Below, piece by piece: positions 1 to 7,259 of a stretch of DNA of 64,000 nucleotides. Origin of the DNA: Bacillota bacterium (GTDB lineage: Bacteria; Bacillota; Clostridia; Lachnospirales; Lachnospiraceae); NCBI GenBank assembly GCA_023415475.1, contig JAEZKL010000174.1, positions 62,001-126,000 of the forward strand. The letters are read 5' to 3'. The translations under genes and the position numbers were made by a program. Under the pieces are notes generated by a model that was not told the DNA's origin, searched no databases, and saw only the letters and a list, made by a program, of their open reading frames with translations. The first letter of the stretch is position 1, and each line of letters starts with the position of its first letter.

Positions 1-4
1 ATGA

Positions 5-1537
5 TTAATAAATTTGTGCTTCCTTGATATTGTCCTTCGGATCTTCTTCATACCAAGTCTCACTTAAGGGTAGCTTTATATTCGAAGAAACATTTTTCAC
101 AAAGTTAGTGTTCTTCAGAACCTTAACTGCTTTCCTTGCCAACTCGAAAGCCCCGGAATAACCCATGTAATTAAATTGTTGGCCGAATAGCGGTATGTTA
201 GGAATCCCCAATTTTGATACCCATCCATTGGCGTTCATATGGCCGATATACAGATCCGGCTTCAGCTTATTTAACAAGTTCAGCTCTTCAGCCGGTTGAC
301 CTGCTGCAACCTCAATGATTAATTCCTGATTATCCATATCCTCCAATATTTCTTCTACAAAGCGGTCTACATTATGAGCTTTTACTCCTACCAGCTTCAT
401 ACCTAAGGACGCGAAGAATTCTGCTGTCGTTAATATCCTTGTCTCCCCTCCCCCAACAAAGACACTCTTTCCTTCTAGGGCTTTTTTCAAGGGCTCTAAG
501 GCTTCCTTCAATTGCTGGTTCTCGAAGCGGATCAGCCGCTCGGCCTCTTCCTCTAGCTGAAAGCGTTCCGCAATCAGTCGCACCCATTGATTTGTATTTC
601 TAATACCGATTGGCAAAGTATCGATCAAGTAATCCGTACCAAATCGTTCTTTCAGATGACCCAACAGATAATCATCGTGTGTTGCACAGATGCTGACATT
701 CAGAGCGGCCTCTCCAATATGTGCGATATCCTCTATGGATGCATGTAAAGGAAGCACACGAGGAAGCAGTCCCAGAGCACTTACCAGCCTGGCAAGCTCC
801 ACCTCGTCACCGTTACTGTTTGAACCCACATTAAAAATATTTACCGTTCTGCTGATTTTGTATCTCTGCGCTGCATCCCTCTCCTCGATCGGCACAACCT
901 GCTCATATTGCTTAATCGGTTCCACCAGATGTCGTAGTACACCGTGATATGCAGAATCATATCCGGAAGCAACAAATTTACTTTTAAAGCCTTCGCAATG
1001 AACCGGAACAATTTTTGCAGAGATTCGGCCATTTAAATCGTTTACCAAAGAGTCAATGTCGTCACCAATAATTCCGGGGACACACCCGTTTGCAATAATA
1101 ATGGCTTCCGGATGATATTCCTTTTCTGCGTACAGAATCGCCTTACGTAGTTTATCGATGCCTCCCTGCACCACATCATTTTCATCCATATTCGTATGAA
1201 GCCATACAAACTCCTCATCCGCTTTTCCCTTAGATGCCCGCATTGTTTTACGAAGCCCTCCCGAGCCCACAAAGCCTGAGCAGCAACCAAGAGGTGAGTG
1301 TATGATCATTACAACATTGGTAAAGCTACTGACAATACCTACAGCAAGCATTAATTGACACCCACCGCTTTGTGAGAATTTTCTATCCTGCAGCTGAGCG
1401 CAGCCGGATTGGATACCATCCTTCAGCTGCCTGCAGGAGCCGCAAAAGGCGGAGCAGGAACCGATTCGCTCTTCTCTAGTAGGCGGAGCATCCGAAATCA
1501 AAAAATGATATGATAAAGTATCTGGGTATTTGGACAT
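5..1537 (-). CDS. Nitrogenase-like component 1, NifD-type (alpha-like) subunit
   Basis: This 510-residue protein resembles nitrogenase component 1 alpha subunits. The three P-cluster cysteine positions are visible: C60 in SGGCQLM, C84 (followed by C85) in HSPLGCC, and C151 in NGCVPGIIGDDID. C283 in NVSICATHDD matches the cofactor-ligating Cys275 of NifD. By eye the catalytic GHH of NifD reads GYD (191-193), and the FeMo-co His442 position reads Gln (about 452-453, GQQFNYMGYSG), so N2 reduction is unlikely. An N-terminal C28-x3-C32-x2-C35-x10-C46 cluster is extra and could hold another Fe-S centre. The start is the ATG at 1537, ten bases after AGGAGG; an in-frame TTG at 1543 is too close to that site. 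It is the last gene of the operon, 25 bases after the NifK-like gene. The family is secure; the substrate is unknown. Confidence 0.85.
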   Translation of the reverse strand: MSKYPDTLSYHFLISDAPPTREERIGSCSAFCGSCRQLKDGIQSGCAQLQDRKFSQSGGCQLMLAVGIVSSFTNVVMIIHSPLGCCSGFVGSGGLRKTMRASKGKADEEFVWLHTNMDENDVVQGGIDKLRKAILYAEKEYHPEAIIIANGCVPGIIGDDIDSLVNDLNGRISAKIVPVHCEGFKSKFVASGYDSAYHGVLRHLVEPIKQYEQVVPIEERDAAQRYKISRTVNIFNVGSNSNGDEVELARLVSALGLLPRVLPLHASIEDIAHIGEAALNVSICATHDDYLLGHLKERFGTDYLIDTLPIGIRNTNQWVRLIAERFQLEEEAERLIRFENQQLKEALEPLKKALEGKSVFVGGGETRILTTAEFFASLGMKLVGVKAHNVDRFVEEILEDMDNQELIIEVAAGQPAEELNLLNKLKPDLYIGHMNANGWVSKLGIPNIPLFGQQFNYMGYSGAFELARKAVKVLKNTNFVKNVSSNIKLPLSETWYEEDPKDNIKEAQIY

Positions 1538-1562
1538 ATGCAACCTTCCTCCTTCTCTCTTA

Positions 1563-2894
1563 TTATCTGGCAGCTACCAGGTTCGATAATAAATCTTCGA
1601 CCAAGGATAAACCTCCGGAAAATCCGGTATATCCTTTATTCAGAACCACTCTATTGCTGACCGGAAATGCTACGGCTAAGAAGCCTGCCCCTAACTTTTC
1701 AGCCAATCCCCTCTCTATCCCTGTTCCTATCACATAGGATGGTCCTAGAGCATCGTAATATTTATGATTCTGATTGAGTGGCCAGCTCTTTCTAATTTCT
1801 TTCAAAATAATCCCTGCATTCTGTTCAAAATTAATAATTGGCTTGGTTTCTGAATTGATGGCATCAAATTTCACCAGATAGCTCTGCTGTTCCTCCTGAT
1901 CGATATCATTGATCGAGGTGAAATGTGGAATCCACCCTAAATCGTTGGCAATGAAGCGGGTAAGCGAAAATGCATAATAGCTGTCTGCTACGATAAGAGC
2001 ATATCTTTGAAAATCAATGTCTGAGTAAATATCAACGATGCGTTCGAAAAAGGTGTAATAGATTTCTTTTTCTTTCCTGATCACTTTATGAATCAGCAAT
2101 TCATCAATATTGAGTGCTTTACCGATCACCTTCAGGAACTCTTCGGTACCGGTTGGTCCGATGGGCAGATCAGCCTGTATATAGGGAATACCATGAAGAT
2201 GCTCGAAGGTTGTCGCGGGCGCCACACCCGTCTTCGAAGATAACACAACATTGAGAGCAGCCCTTCCATATTCACGGATTGCTGCAATACTTTCTCCCGT
2301 TCCGAAGAAGGTATTCACCTTAACTCCGATTAAGCCAAGCAAACGCTTTATTTCATCCAGATTTCCCCGATAAAATACATCATGACCCGGAACGACCCCC
2401 AGAATATTGATGGTCTTCTCTTCCTTAATTTCAGATACCTCAATTACCTGTGATATGATAGCGTTCATTACCGCATCATAGCCTTTAAAGGTATTACCCA
2501 AAAATCCCGGAGTACTTGCTCCGATTACCTTCCTATCTTTAAATCTTCTAGCAACTCCAACCGCGTCATCACCGATAATCTCAACCTGACAACCGGTAAC
2601 TACAATATATAAGTCAGCATCAAGGATTCTGAGGGAATTCTCTATCTGCTCCTCCAGTCTTGCTTCCCCGCCAAAAACAATATTGTTTTCTGAGATATTC
2701 GAGGTAGGTATCATGGTTCCTCCACAATACCCGGTCCCACGGTAGCCGCTTGCCAGGTTATAGGTCCCCGACAATGCGGCAGCACATCCCCCTGGAGCGT
2801 GTACAATCGGAACTACTCGTGGGATACCGGCAATCGTGGTCAATGCTCCCCCCAAAGCACATGAAAATTTCGCCCGTTCTATAAAATCAGCCAA
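1563..2894 (-). CDS. Nitrogenase-like component 1, NifK-type (beta-like) subunit
   Basis: This 443-residue protein is the presumed partner of the adjacent NifD-like subunit. Cysteines C12 (KFSCALGG), C37 (HAPGGC) and C102 (TGCQVEIIGDD) match the three beta-side P-cluster ligands of NifK, so with the alpha-like subunit all six P-cluster cysteines are kept. NifK proteins of true nitrogenases are usually longer at the N-terminus, and this one begins almost directly at the first ligand, as in other compact nitrogenase-like enzymes. The start is a TTG, seven bases after a strong AGGAGG; no ATG fits. It is separated from the NifH-like gene by 162 bases rich in inverted repeats. The assignment to the nitrogenase superfamily is firm. 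Assignment to a functional group needs a tree. Confidence 0.85.
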   Translation of the reverse strand: MADFIERAKFSCALGGALTTIAGIPRVVPIVHAPGGCAAALSGTYNLASGYRGTGYCGGTMIPTSNISENNIVFGGEARLEEQIENSLRILDADLYIVVTGCQVEIIGDDAVGVARRFKDRKVIGASTPGFLGNTFKGYDAVMNAIISQVIEVSEIKEEKTINILGVVPGHDVFYRGNLDEIKRLLGLIGVKVNTFFGTGESIAAIREYGRAALNVVLSSKTGVAPATTFEHLHGIPYIQADLPIGPTGTEEFLKVIGKALNIDELLIHKVIRKEKEIYYTFFERIVDIYSDIDFQRYALIVADSYYAFSLTRFIANDLGWIPHFTSINDIDQEEQQSYLVKFDAINSETKPIINFEQNAGIILKEIRKSWPLNQNHKYYDALGPSYVIGTGIERGLAEKLGAGFLAVAFPVSNRVVLNKGYTGFSGGLSLVEDLLSNLVAAR

Positions 2895-2924
2895 AATGAT
2901 TCCTCCTTTTCTATCTTGCTCACA

Positions 2925-3058
2925 CTAATTCTACATTCTGCATCTTCAATGCAGCACAACGCTTGGAAGAACAAGGAGTTTGCTCCACTTGGCAAACTTC
3001 GCAGCTTCTTCCTAAGTGAATGAAAATTCGCTTTGTGAAACGTTCTTTTCTTCACACT
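2925..3058 (-). repeat. Hairpin-rich spacer between nifH-like and nifK-like genes
   Basis: The gap holds several inverted repeats: CTGCAT/ATGCAG (2938-2943 and 2949-2954), GGAAGAA/TTCTTCC (2965-2971 and 3006-3012) enclosing AGTTTG/CAAACT (2977-2982 and 2993-2998), AAGTGAAT/ATTCGCTT (3014-3021 and 3026-3033, one mismatch), and a TGTGAA/TTCACA pair near 3034-3056. The AGTTTG..CAAACT and AGTGTGAA..TTCACA modules match the intergenic repeat family at 11129, 22080 and 63586, so this looks like a diverged copy. Placed just after nifH it could protect the upstream message or cause partial termination. Confidence 0.6.
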
Positions 3059-3935
3059 ATATACCTGCCTGATTTCCTCCCAACACAACGCCGGTCTCAA
3101 GCTGAAGCAGCTGATTTCCCCAGGCTGCCGCCCATTCACGGAGCTCTGCCACTTCCATAGGCGCCGGTATGGTTGATTTTTCATGAGCTGCAATTCTCTT
3201 CGCCAGCTCTATATAGATTTTTGCCTGTTCGGAATCAGGTGCAGCTTCAATTGTGGTCTTTCCTTGCAATTCACTTTGAGTTACTGTGACGGAACGCGGG
3301 ACATACTGCATAATCTGTGTATGCGTTCGCGCTGCAAAATCGTCAATGATATCCTTTGCATAGGGTTTATTGATTGAGTTTGCTATCACTCCCCCCAGCA
3401 AGGCACCCCCTGCATTTGAATATTTCTGGATTCCTTTGAACAAATTATTGGAGGCATATACGCTCATAAAATCGGAGGAGGATACAGTGAATACATGCTC
3501 TGCAATTCCTTCCCGGATTGGTACAGCAAAGCCTCCGCAGACAACATCACCAAGCACGTCATAAATAACAATATCAAGCTCCAGCTCCTCAAATATATTC
3601 TGCTGCTTGAACAATTGAACCGCTGTGATTATGCCACGTCCTGCACATCCGACACCGGGAGCAGGTCCTCCAGCCTCAACACAATAGATGCCGTTATACC
3701 CCTGGAACAGAACCTCACTTGCTTTTACCGTGCTCTTCTCACGTAAGGTATCAAGAACCGTCGGAATGTACTCTCCATTGCGTAAGGTGTTCGTAGAATC
3801 GCTCTTTGGATCACAACCTAATTGCATGACCTTATATCCCAGCTTAGATAAAGCGGCACTGATATTGGAGGTTGTAGTCGATTTTCCAATTCCTCCTTTC
3901 CCGTATATTGCAATCTGTTTCAGCTTCTTGGCCAT
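3057..3935 (-). CDS. Nitrogenase reductase-like ATPase (NifH family)
   Basis: This 292-residue P-loop protein is a NifH/BchL-type iron protein that should deliver ATP-driven single electrons from a [4Fe-4S] cluster to the NifDK-like partner. It has the Walker A motif GKGGIGKST (12-20), the switch region GCDPKSDST (40-48), and both cluster ligands, C97 in GVGCAGRG and C133 in GDVVCGGF, at almost the same positions as in NifH. R100 corresponds to the arginine that is ADP-ribosylated in some nitrogenases. I chose the ATG at 3935 because it follows a GGAAGGA site and starts at the family's normal N-terminus (MAKKLKQ); an upstream ATG at 3977 lies inside the preceding gene. It follows the NifX-like gene by four bases. 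Confidence 0.9.
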   Translation of the reverse strand: MAKKLKQIAIYGKGGIGKSTTTSNISAALSKLGYKVMQLGCDPKSDSTNTLRNGEYIPTVLDTLREKSTVKASEVLFQGYNGIYCVEAGGPAPGVGCAGRGIITAVQLFKQQNIFEELELDIVIYDVLGDVVCGGFAVPIREGIAEHVFTVSSSDFMSVYASNNLFKGIQKYSNAGGALLGGVIANSINKPYAKDIIDDFAARTHTQIMQYVPRSVTVTQSELQGKTTIEAAPDSEQAKIYIELAKRIAAHEKSTIPAPMEVAELREWAAAWGNQLLQLETGVVLGGNQAGI

Positions 3936-3939
3936 TTCT

Positions 3940-4272
3940 TTATCTTCCTTTCCTCTTGATAATATTGGATATGGCATCCTCTACATAGCCTTTGAACACG
4001 TAGGTCATCAAATGCTTCTCCGTCAGTATCTGTTGTGCTCCCATACCAATCTGACCTACAATCACATAGTTGCAATCCTCAAGTCTTTCGGCCGTTTGAA
4101 GCAATGCCCCCAAGGTATGCTCTCCTCCATTACAGGGTGGTTCCACTTCTCTAAGTTCAATAAAACGATAGCTGTCATTCTCAATTTCAACAATGCTGTA
4201 TCGTCTGCAATGACCGAAGTGTTCATAGACAACCTTTCCGTCCTTCGTAGCTACTGCGATTCGTTGTTTCAT
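3940..4272 (-). CDS. NifX/NafY-type dinitrogenase cofactor-binding domain protein
   Basis: This 110-residue protein has the fold signature of the dinitrogenase iron-molybdenum cofactor family (NifX, NafY, and the C-terminal domain of many NifB proteins): an N-terminal RIAVATKDGKVVYEHFGHC strand-loop with the histidine-rich turn, then a central CNYVIVGQIGMGAQQIL segment. Family members carry NifB-co or related Fe-S precursors to the catalytic subunits. Here it is a stand-alone gene 12 bases after the NifB-like gene, as if the two-domain NifB had been split. The ATG follows AGGAGG by about five bases. Its presence argues that the NifDK-like enzyme uses a NifB-derived cluster. The partner and the exact cofactor are inferred. 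Confidence 0.8.
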   Translation of the reverse strand: MKQRIAVATKDGKVVYEHFGHCRRYSIVEIENDSYRFIELREVEPPCNGGEHTLGALLQTAERLEDCNYVIVGQIGMGAQQILTEKHLMTYVFKGYVEDAISNIIKRKGR

Positions 4273-4284
4273 AAAGCCTCCTAA

Positions 4285-5151
4285 TCAACCGTGAGAAAAC
4301 GTCTCCTTAAACACTGGTTTTCTTTGGTATACCTCTTCACTGATTTCCTTTCCACCGGGTATTCCGATTGCATCTGCCCTGCATCTTTGGCAATGCCTGA
4401 AGACATCAATATATTCCTCAGCCTCCCTGCGAGCCCCATCAATATCACTGCAACCGGGTTCCCGGTAGTGCGCCATTTTGTTCTGGGGAATTAACGGAAT
4501 AATGTTATAGATGGTCGCACCGGCGTTACTGACCGCCTTGGCGATCTCTTTAATATGATTTCGATTTAATTCCATAATCAAAACAGAATTAACCTTAATG
4601 GTCACACCGGCCTCAGCCATTTTCTTTATTCCTGACAGTTGATTACGTATTAGAATTTCAGCCGCTTCCTCTCCTTCATAAATTGACCCATGGTAATGTA
4701 TCTTTGATACGATTTTCGCTAATATTTTAGGATCAACTGCATTTACCGTAACCGTCAAGGTATCGATGCCGACCTCCAGCAGCTCTTCGGCCCTTTCCTC
4801 AAGAAGAAGACCGTTGGTGCTCATACATTTTAAAAGCTCCGGGTAGCGCTCCTTCACCAGGCGAAAGGTATGAATCGCATCATCAGAAGCTAATGTGTCA
4901 CCGGGACCGGCAATTCCGGCCACGGTAATATCAGGGCATAATGCGATAGAATGTTCAATGATACCCAGAGCTTCCTCCGGCTGCAGAATGGATGCTGTTA
5001 CACCGGGACGCAGCTCATAGCTATTGATTTGCCGATCGCAAAAATTGCATTGAATATTGCAGTGCGGGCATACCGGCAGATGAATTCTTCCTTTGTTATT
5101 CCTTGCTCCGAAACACGGATGTATCTCCTTCACTCGTGCAGCCTTATACAT
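4285..5151 (-). CDS. NifB-type radical SAM cofactor maturase
   Basis: This 288-residue radical SAM protein matches the catalytic part of NifB, which fuses two [4Fe-4S] clusters and inserts carbide to make NifB-co. It has the N-terminal HPCF (11-14), the CX3CX2C triad C31-C35-C38 inside CNIQCNFC, the RPGV segment after it, and the C-terminal HCQRCRADAIG that matches the HCxxCRADAxG block of NifB. The NifX-like domain found at the end of many NifB proteins is instead encoded by the next gene. The start is the ATG at 5151, eight bases after AGGGGAG; a further ATG 18 bases upstream overlaps that site. It is the first gene of the nitrogenase-like operon. Since NifB makes the core of FeMo-co, the enzyme probably holds more than a simple [4Fe-4S] cluster. 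Confidence 0.9.
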   Translation of the reverse strand: MYKAARVKEIHPCFGARNNKGRIHLPVCPHCNIQCNFCDRQINSYELRPGVTASILQPEEALGIIEHSIALCPDITVAGIAGPGDTLASDDAIHTFRLVKERYPELLKCMSTNGLLLEERAEELLEVGIDTLTVTVNAVDPKILAKIVSKIHYHGSIYEGEEAAEILIRNQLSGIKKMAEAGVTIKVNSVLIMELNRNHIKEIAKAVSNAGATIYNIIPLIPQNKMAHYREPGCSDIDGARREAEEYIDVFRHCQRCRADAIGIPGGKEISEEVYQRKPVFKETFSHG

Positions 5152-5192
5152 TGCTCCAACTCCCCTCATTGATTTATAAAGTTACATACCGA

Positions 5193-5218
5193 AACCTCTA
5201 TTTATATAGTCAGTTTTG
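5193..5218 (-). promoter_or_regulatory. Shared split motif upstream of the nifB-like operon
   Basis: Read on the minus strand this is CAAAACTGACT, seven variable bases, then TAGAGGTT, lying about 40-65 bases before the NifB-like start. Exactly the same two blocks with the same seven-base gap occur at 5881-5906 before the FMN-binding gene, and the identity continues as TTTyGG just beyond. A chance match of this length is improbable, so I read it as an operator or a shared promoter element that co-regulates both units. The binding factor is unknown. Confidence 0.6.
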
Positions 5219-5257
5219 CTTATTTAGTTTTATTCTCAGCGATTGCATACTTAGTAG

Positions 5258-5692
5258 CTAGGGCTTTATAATTTGGATCTGTTCATTCGAATTTTTTGAT
5301 AAATCCAATATTTTTATCTGCTCCGGTATTACCTTATAGATATTTTTACTTCCTTCTTCATACAAGGCATTTGGTCTTCTTTCAAGTAGCTTTGCTCTTC
5401 CTTGTTCATATTCGGAGCCGGAAAGCTTCTTTGCACTGCCATAGATTGTTATGTTCGTATAATTAGGAAGTGTCTGATTTTCATGTTGGGAAAGAATTGC
5501 TACATGGTCATTGTATTGAAGCTGCTCTACTTTCTTCGATGTATTGGAGGTTGCAAAATAGAAGATATAGCCATCGAAATTGTATCCTCCGATTGTTCTC
5601 ATATCGGGCAGGTTATTTTGATCGACCGTAGCCAACACAATCGATTTACTGTTTTTTAGGTATGTAATAATATTCTCGAGAAGTAATGCCAT
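5258..5692 (-). CDS. Pyridoxamine 5'-phosphate oxidase-like FMN-binding protein
   Basis: This 144-residue protein looks like a small split-barrel flavoprotein of the PPOX superfamily. The N-terminal SIVLATVDQNNLPDMRTIGGYNFDGYIFYFATS pattern and the later NITIYGSAKKLS strand are typical of members that bind FMN as dimers and reduce small substrates or store flavin. It starts at an ATG eight bases after AAGGAGG. It lies between the MetQ/DUF2292 genes and the NifB-like gene on the same strand, with its own copy of the shared split motif upstream. An electron-transfer or protective role for the nitrogenase-like enzyme is possible but inferred from position only. Confidence 0.75.
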   Translation of the reverse strand: MALLLENIITYLKNSKSIVLATVDQNNLPDMRTIGGYNFDGYIFYFATSNTSKKVEQLQYNDHVAILSQHENQTLPNYTNITIYGSAKKLSGSEYEQGRAKLLERRPNALYEEGSKNIYKVIPEQIKILDLSKNSNEQIQIIKP

Positions 5693-5849
5693 CCTATTAT
5701 CCTCCTTTAATAAATACTATAAATGCGATCTTTACTGTGCAGATTCCCTTCGCTCTGCCAATTCTTAATAATTTATGTCTATTCATCATTATGTAATCCC
5801 CTATCGTCCTGATTAACTAAACAACAGCTTCCATCTGCTTGAATGGTAA

Positions 5850-5887
5850 CAAAAAAGGCCTTGGACCTATTCGCGTCCAAAACCTCT
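5850..5887 (-). terminator. Intrinsic terminator or attenuator before the FMN-binding gene
   Basis: On the minus strand TTGGAC and GTCCAA (5861-5866 and 5875-5880 on plus) form a stem extended by AGG/CCT, followed by six T. It lies downstream of the DUF2292 gene and about 160 bases before the FMN-binding gene. The TAGAGGTT half of the shared motif forms the foot of the stem. It may simply end the metQ-DUF2292 message, or act as an attenuator for the flavoprotein gene. Confidence 0.65.
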
Positions 5888-5906
5888 AGTTGACCAGTCA
5901 GTTTTG
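5881..5906 (-). promoter_or_regulatory. Shared split motif upstream of the FMN-binding gene
   Basis: This is the second copy of the CAAAACTGACT-N7-TAGAGGTT motif, identical in both blocks and in spacing to the copy before the NifB-like gene, although the seven central bases differ. It lies about 190 bases before the flavoprotein start and overlaps the 5' arm of the adjacent terminator hairpin. Confidence 0.6.
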
Positions 5907-5951
5907 TATTACATTTCCCACTAATAATTTATGAATTTCCTTCTGTTTCCG

Positions 5952-6116
5952 TCAGCGAATTCTTATCTTCTCGTTTCTTTCTAACTGTAATAGCTTACCA
6001 TCCTGTACAATTACGGTTAGTGATCCGTATTGAATCGTTTCCAGGAGCTCAACTATCCTTTTTAAATCCTGTTCCCTTATTATATTCTTATGTATGGAAT
6101 TGCTATCTCTCTCCAA
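5952..6116 (-). CDS. DUF2292 (YezD-like) small protein
   Basis: This short gene encodes 54 residues. The C-terminal two thirds read IVELLETIQYGSLTVIVQDG and end in KLLQLERNEKIRIR, which matches the DUF2292/YezD pattern (IVexIexIqyGsvtivvqdGxvvqiexxekiR). The start is a TTG seven bases after GAGGG; no ATG lies in frame before the upstream stop. It follows the MetQ-type lipoprotein by 32 bases. The biochemical role is unknown. My recollection, not verifiable here, is that DUF2292 genes often sit beside sulfur-acquisition transporters, which fits the MetQ neighbour. Confidence 0.75.
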   Translation of the reverse strand: MERDSNSIHKNIIREQDLKRIVELLETIQYGSLTVIVQDGKLLQLERNEKIRIR

Positions 6117-6148
6117 TTAACATCCCTCGCTTTTCATTAAAGGCAGAG

Positions 6149-6961
6149 TTAGAATTTAGGAACTACAGCTCCCTCAAAGGTGTCATTGATATATTCCTTG
6201 ATTGCATCGCTTTTAAGAACCTTCAGCAGCGCCTCTATATCTTCTCTGTTCTCATTTCCTGATTTGACAGCTATCACATTACCGAAGGTCTCTGCCGCTA
6301 CCGAGTCTTTATCCTCTACTGCAATGGCATCTGTGGCGACATTAAGTCCGGCTTCGATCGCATAATTGCCATTAATTACTGCCAAATTAACATCTTGTAG
6401 GGAGCGAGATAATTGCGCCGCCTCGATTTCGACTATATCCAGATTCTTGGGATTTTCTACAATATCATTTTTTGTCGCTTTCAAACCAATTCCCACAGTA
6501 AGCTTTATCAGTCCCTGGGCCTCCAACAATAGTAGTGCTCTGGCTTCATTGGTTGCATCGTTGGGAACAGCAATCTGGTCACCCTCTGCCAATGCTTCCA
6601 GTGAAGCTGTTTTACCCGGATATACTCCAAACGGTTCATAGTGAATAATTCCTGCAGAAACCAATTCTGTTTTGTTTTCTTCATTATATTGACTCAGATA
6701 AGGTTGATGTTGAAAATAATTGGCATCTAAATCTGCTGCGTCCAGCGCTACATTCGGCTGCACATAATCCGAATACTCAACAATTTCCAGTTCATATCCC
6801 TCCTTCTTTAAAAGCTCCTTTGTCTGCTCCAGGATTTTAGCGTGGGGTGTCGTACTTGCGCCTACCACTAATCTCGTAATCTCTCCATCCTTCTTGCTAC
6901 AGCCCGTGAATAAAACTCCCAGCATAGTCACCAGCAATAATGTTGTTAGTACCTTCTTCAT
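6149..6961 (-). CDS. MetQ/NlpA-family substrate-binding lipoprotein
   Basis: This 270-residue lipoprotein has a signal peptide and lipobox LFTGC (C21), followed by the NlpA/MetQ core: LVVGASTTPHAKIL, DLDANYFQHQPYL, HYEPFGVYPGKT, AVPNDATNEARALLLL and AVINGNYAIEAGL. MetQ proteins bind methionine or related sulfur compounds for an ABC importer (MetN, MetI). No ATPase or permease of that importer lies in the window, so this is an orphan binding protein or pairs with a distant MetNI. It shares strand and neighbourhood with the DUF2292 and nitrogenase-like genes. The ligand may be a methionine-like thioether, but that is inferred. A GAGAGGG site precedes the ATG. Confidence 0.85.
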   Translation of the reverse strand: MKKVLTTLLLVTMLGVLFTGCSKKDGEITRLVVGASTTPHAKILEQTKELLKKEGYELEIVEYSDYVQPNVALDAADLDANYFQHQPYLSQYNEENKTELVSAGIIHYEPFGVYPGKTASLEALAEGDQIAVPNDATNEARALLLLEAQGLIKLTVGIGLKATKNDIVENPKNLDIVEIEAAQLSRSLQDVNLAVINGNYAIEAGLNVATDAIAVEDKDSVAAETFGNVIAVKSGNENREDIEALLKVLKSDAIKEYINDTFEGAVVPKF

Positions 6962-7259
6962 GATATTTCCCTCTCTTTCATTTATTTCAATGCCTCCTCT
7001 AGTTTATTATCATGCTAGATTCTCATTGCATTGATCTTATTATGGAGTCCACCTTTTCATGATATTATTCAATATATGATGTCAGGCTCGTTTTAATTCA
7101 TACTATTTCTATATGTATTGTATGTATTGAAGATTATTGATAGTATATTATAGTGATAATTTATTGTCAACATTATTTTTTACTTTATTATTAACTTTTT
7201 TACAATAAAAGTGAACCGTGTTTCAATTGATACTATAAACCCCAAAGTGGATAAAAAAT

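Noticed and set aside
3688..4284. Plus-strand open frame of 198 codons
   Set aside because: It lies opposite the NifH-like and NifX-like genes, has no ribosome site and no recognisable motif.
5..5151. Reading the nif-like operon as a nitrogen-fixation locus
   Set aside because: The catalytic and cofactor histidines of NifD are replaced, and nifE, nifN and nifV are absent here, so N2 reduction is not supported despite intact P-cluster cysteines.
6962..7250. S-box or T-box leader before the MetQ-type gene
   Set aside because: No terminator hairpin, T-box sequence or SAM-aptamer pattern is visible; the stretch is plain AT-rich DNA.
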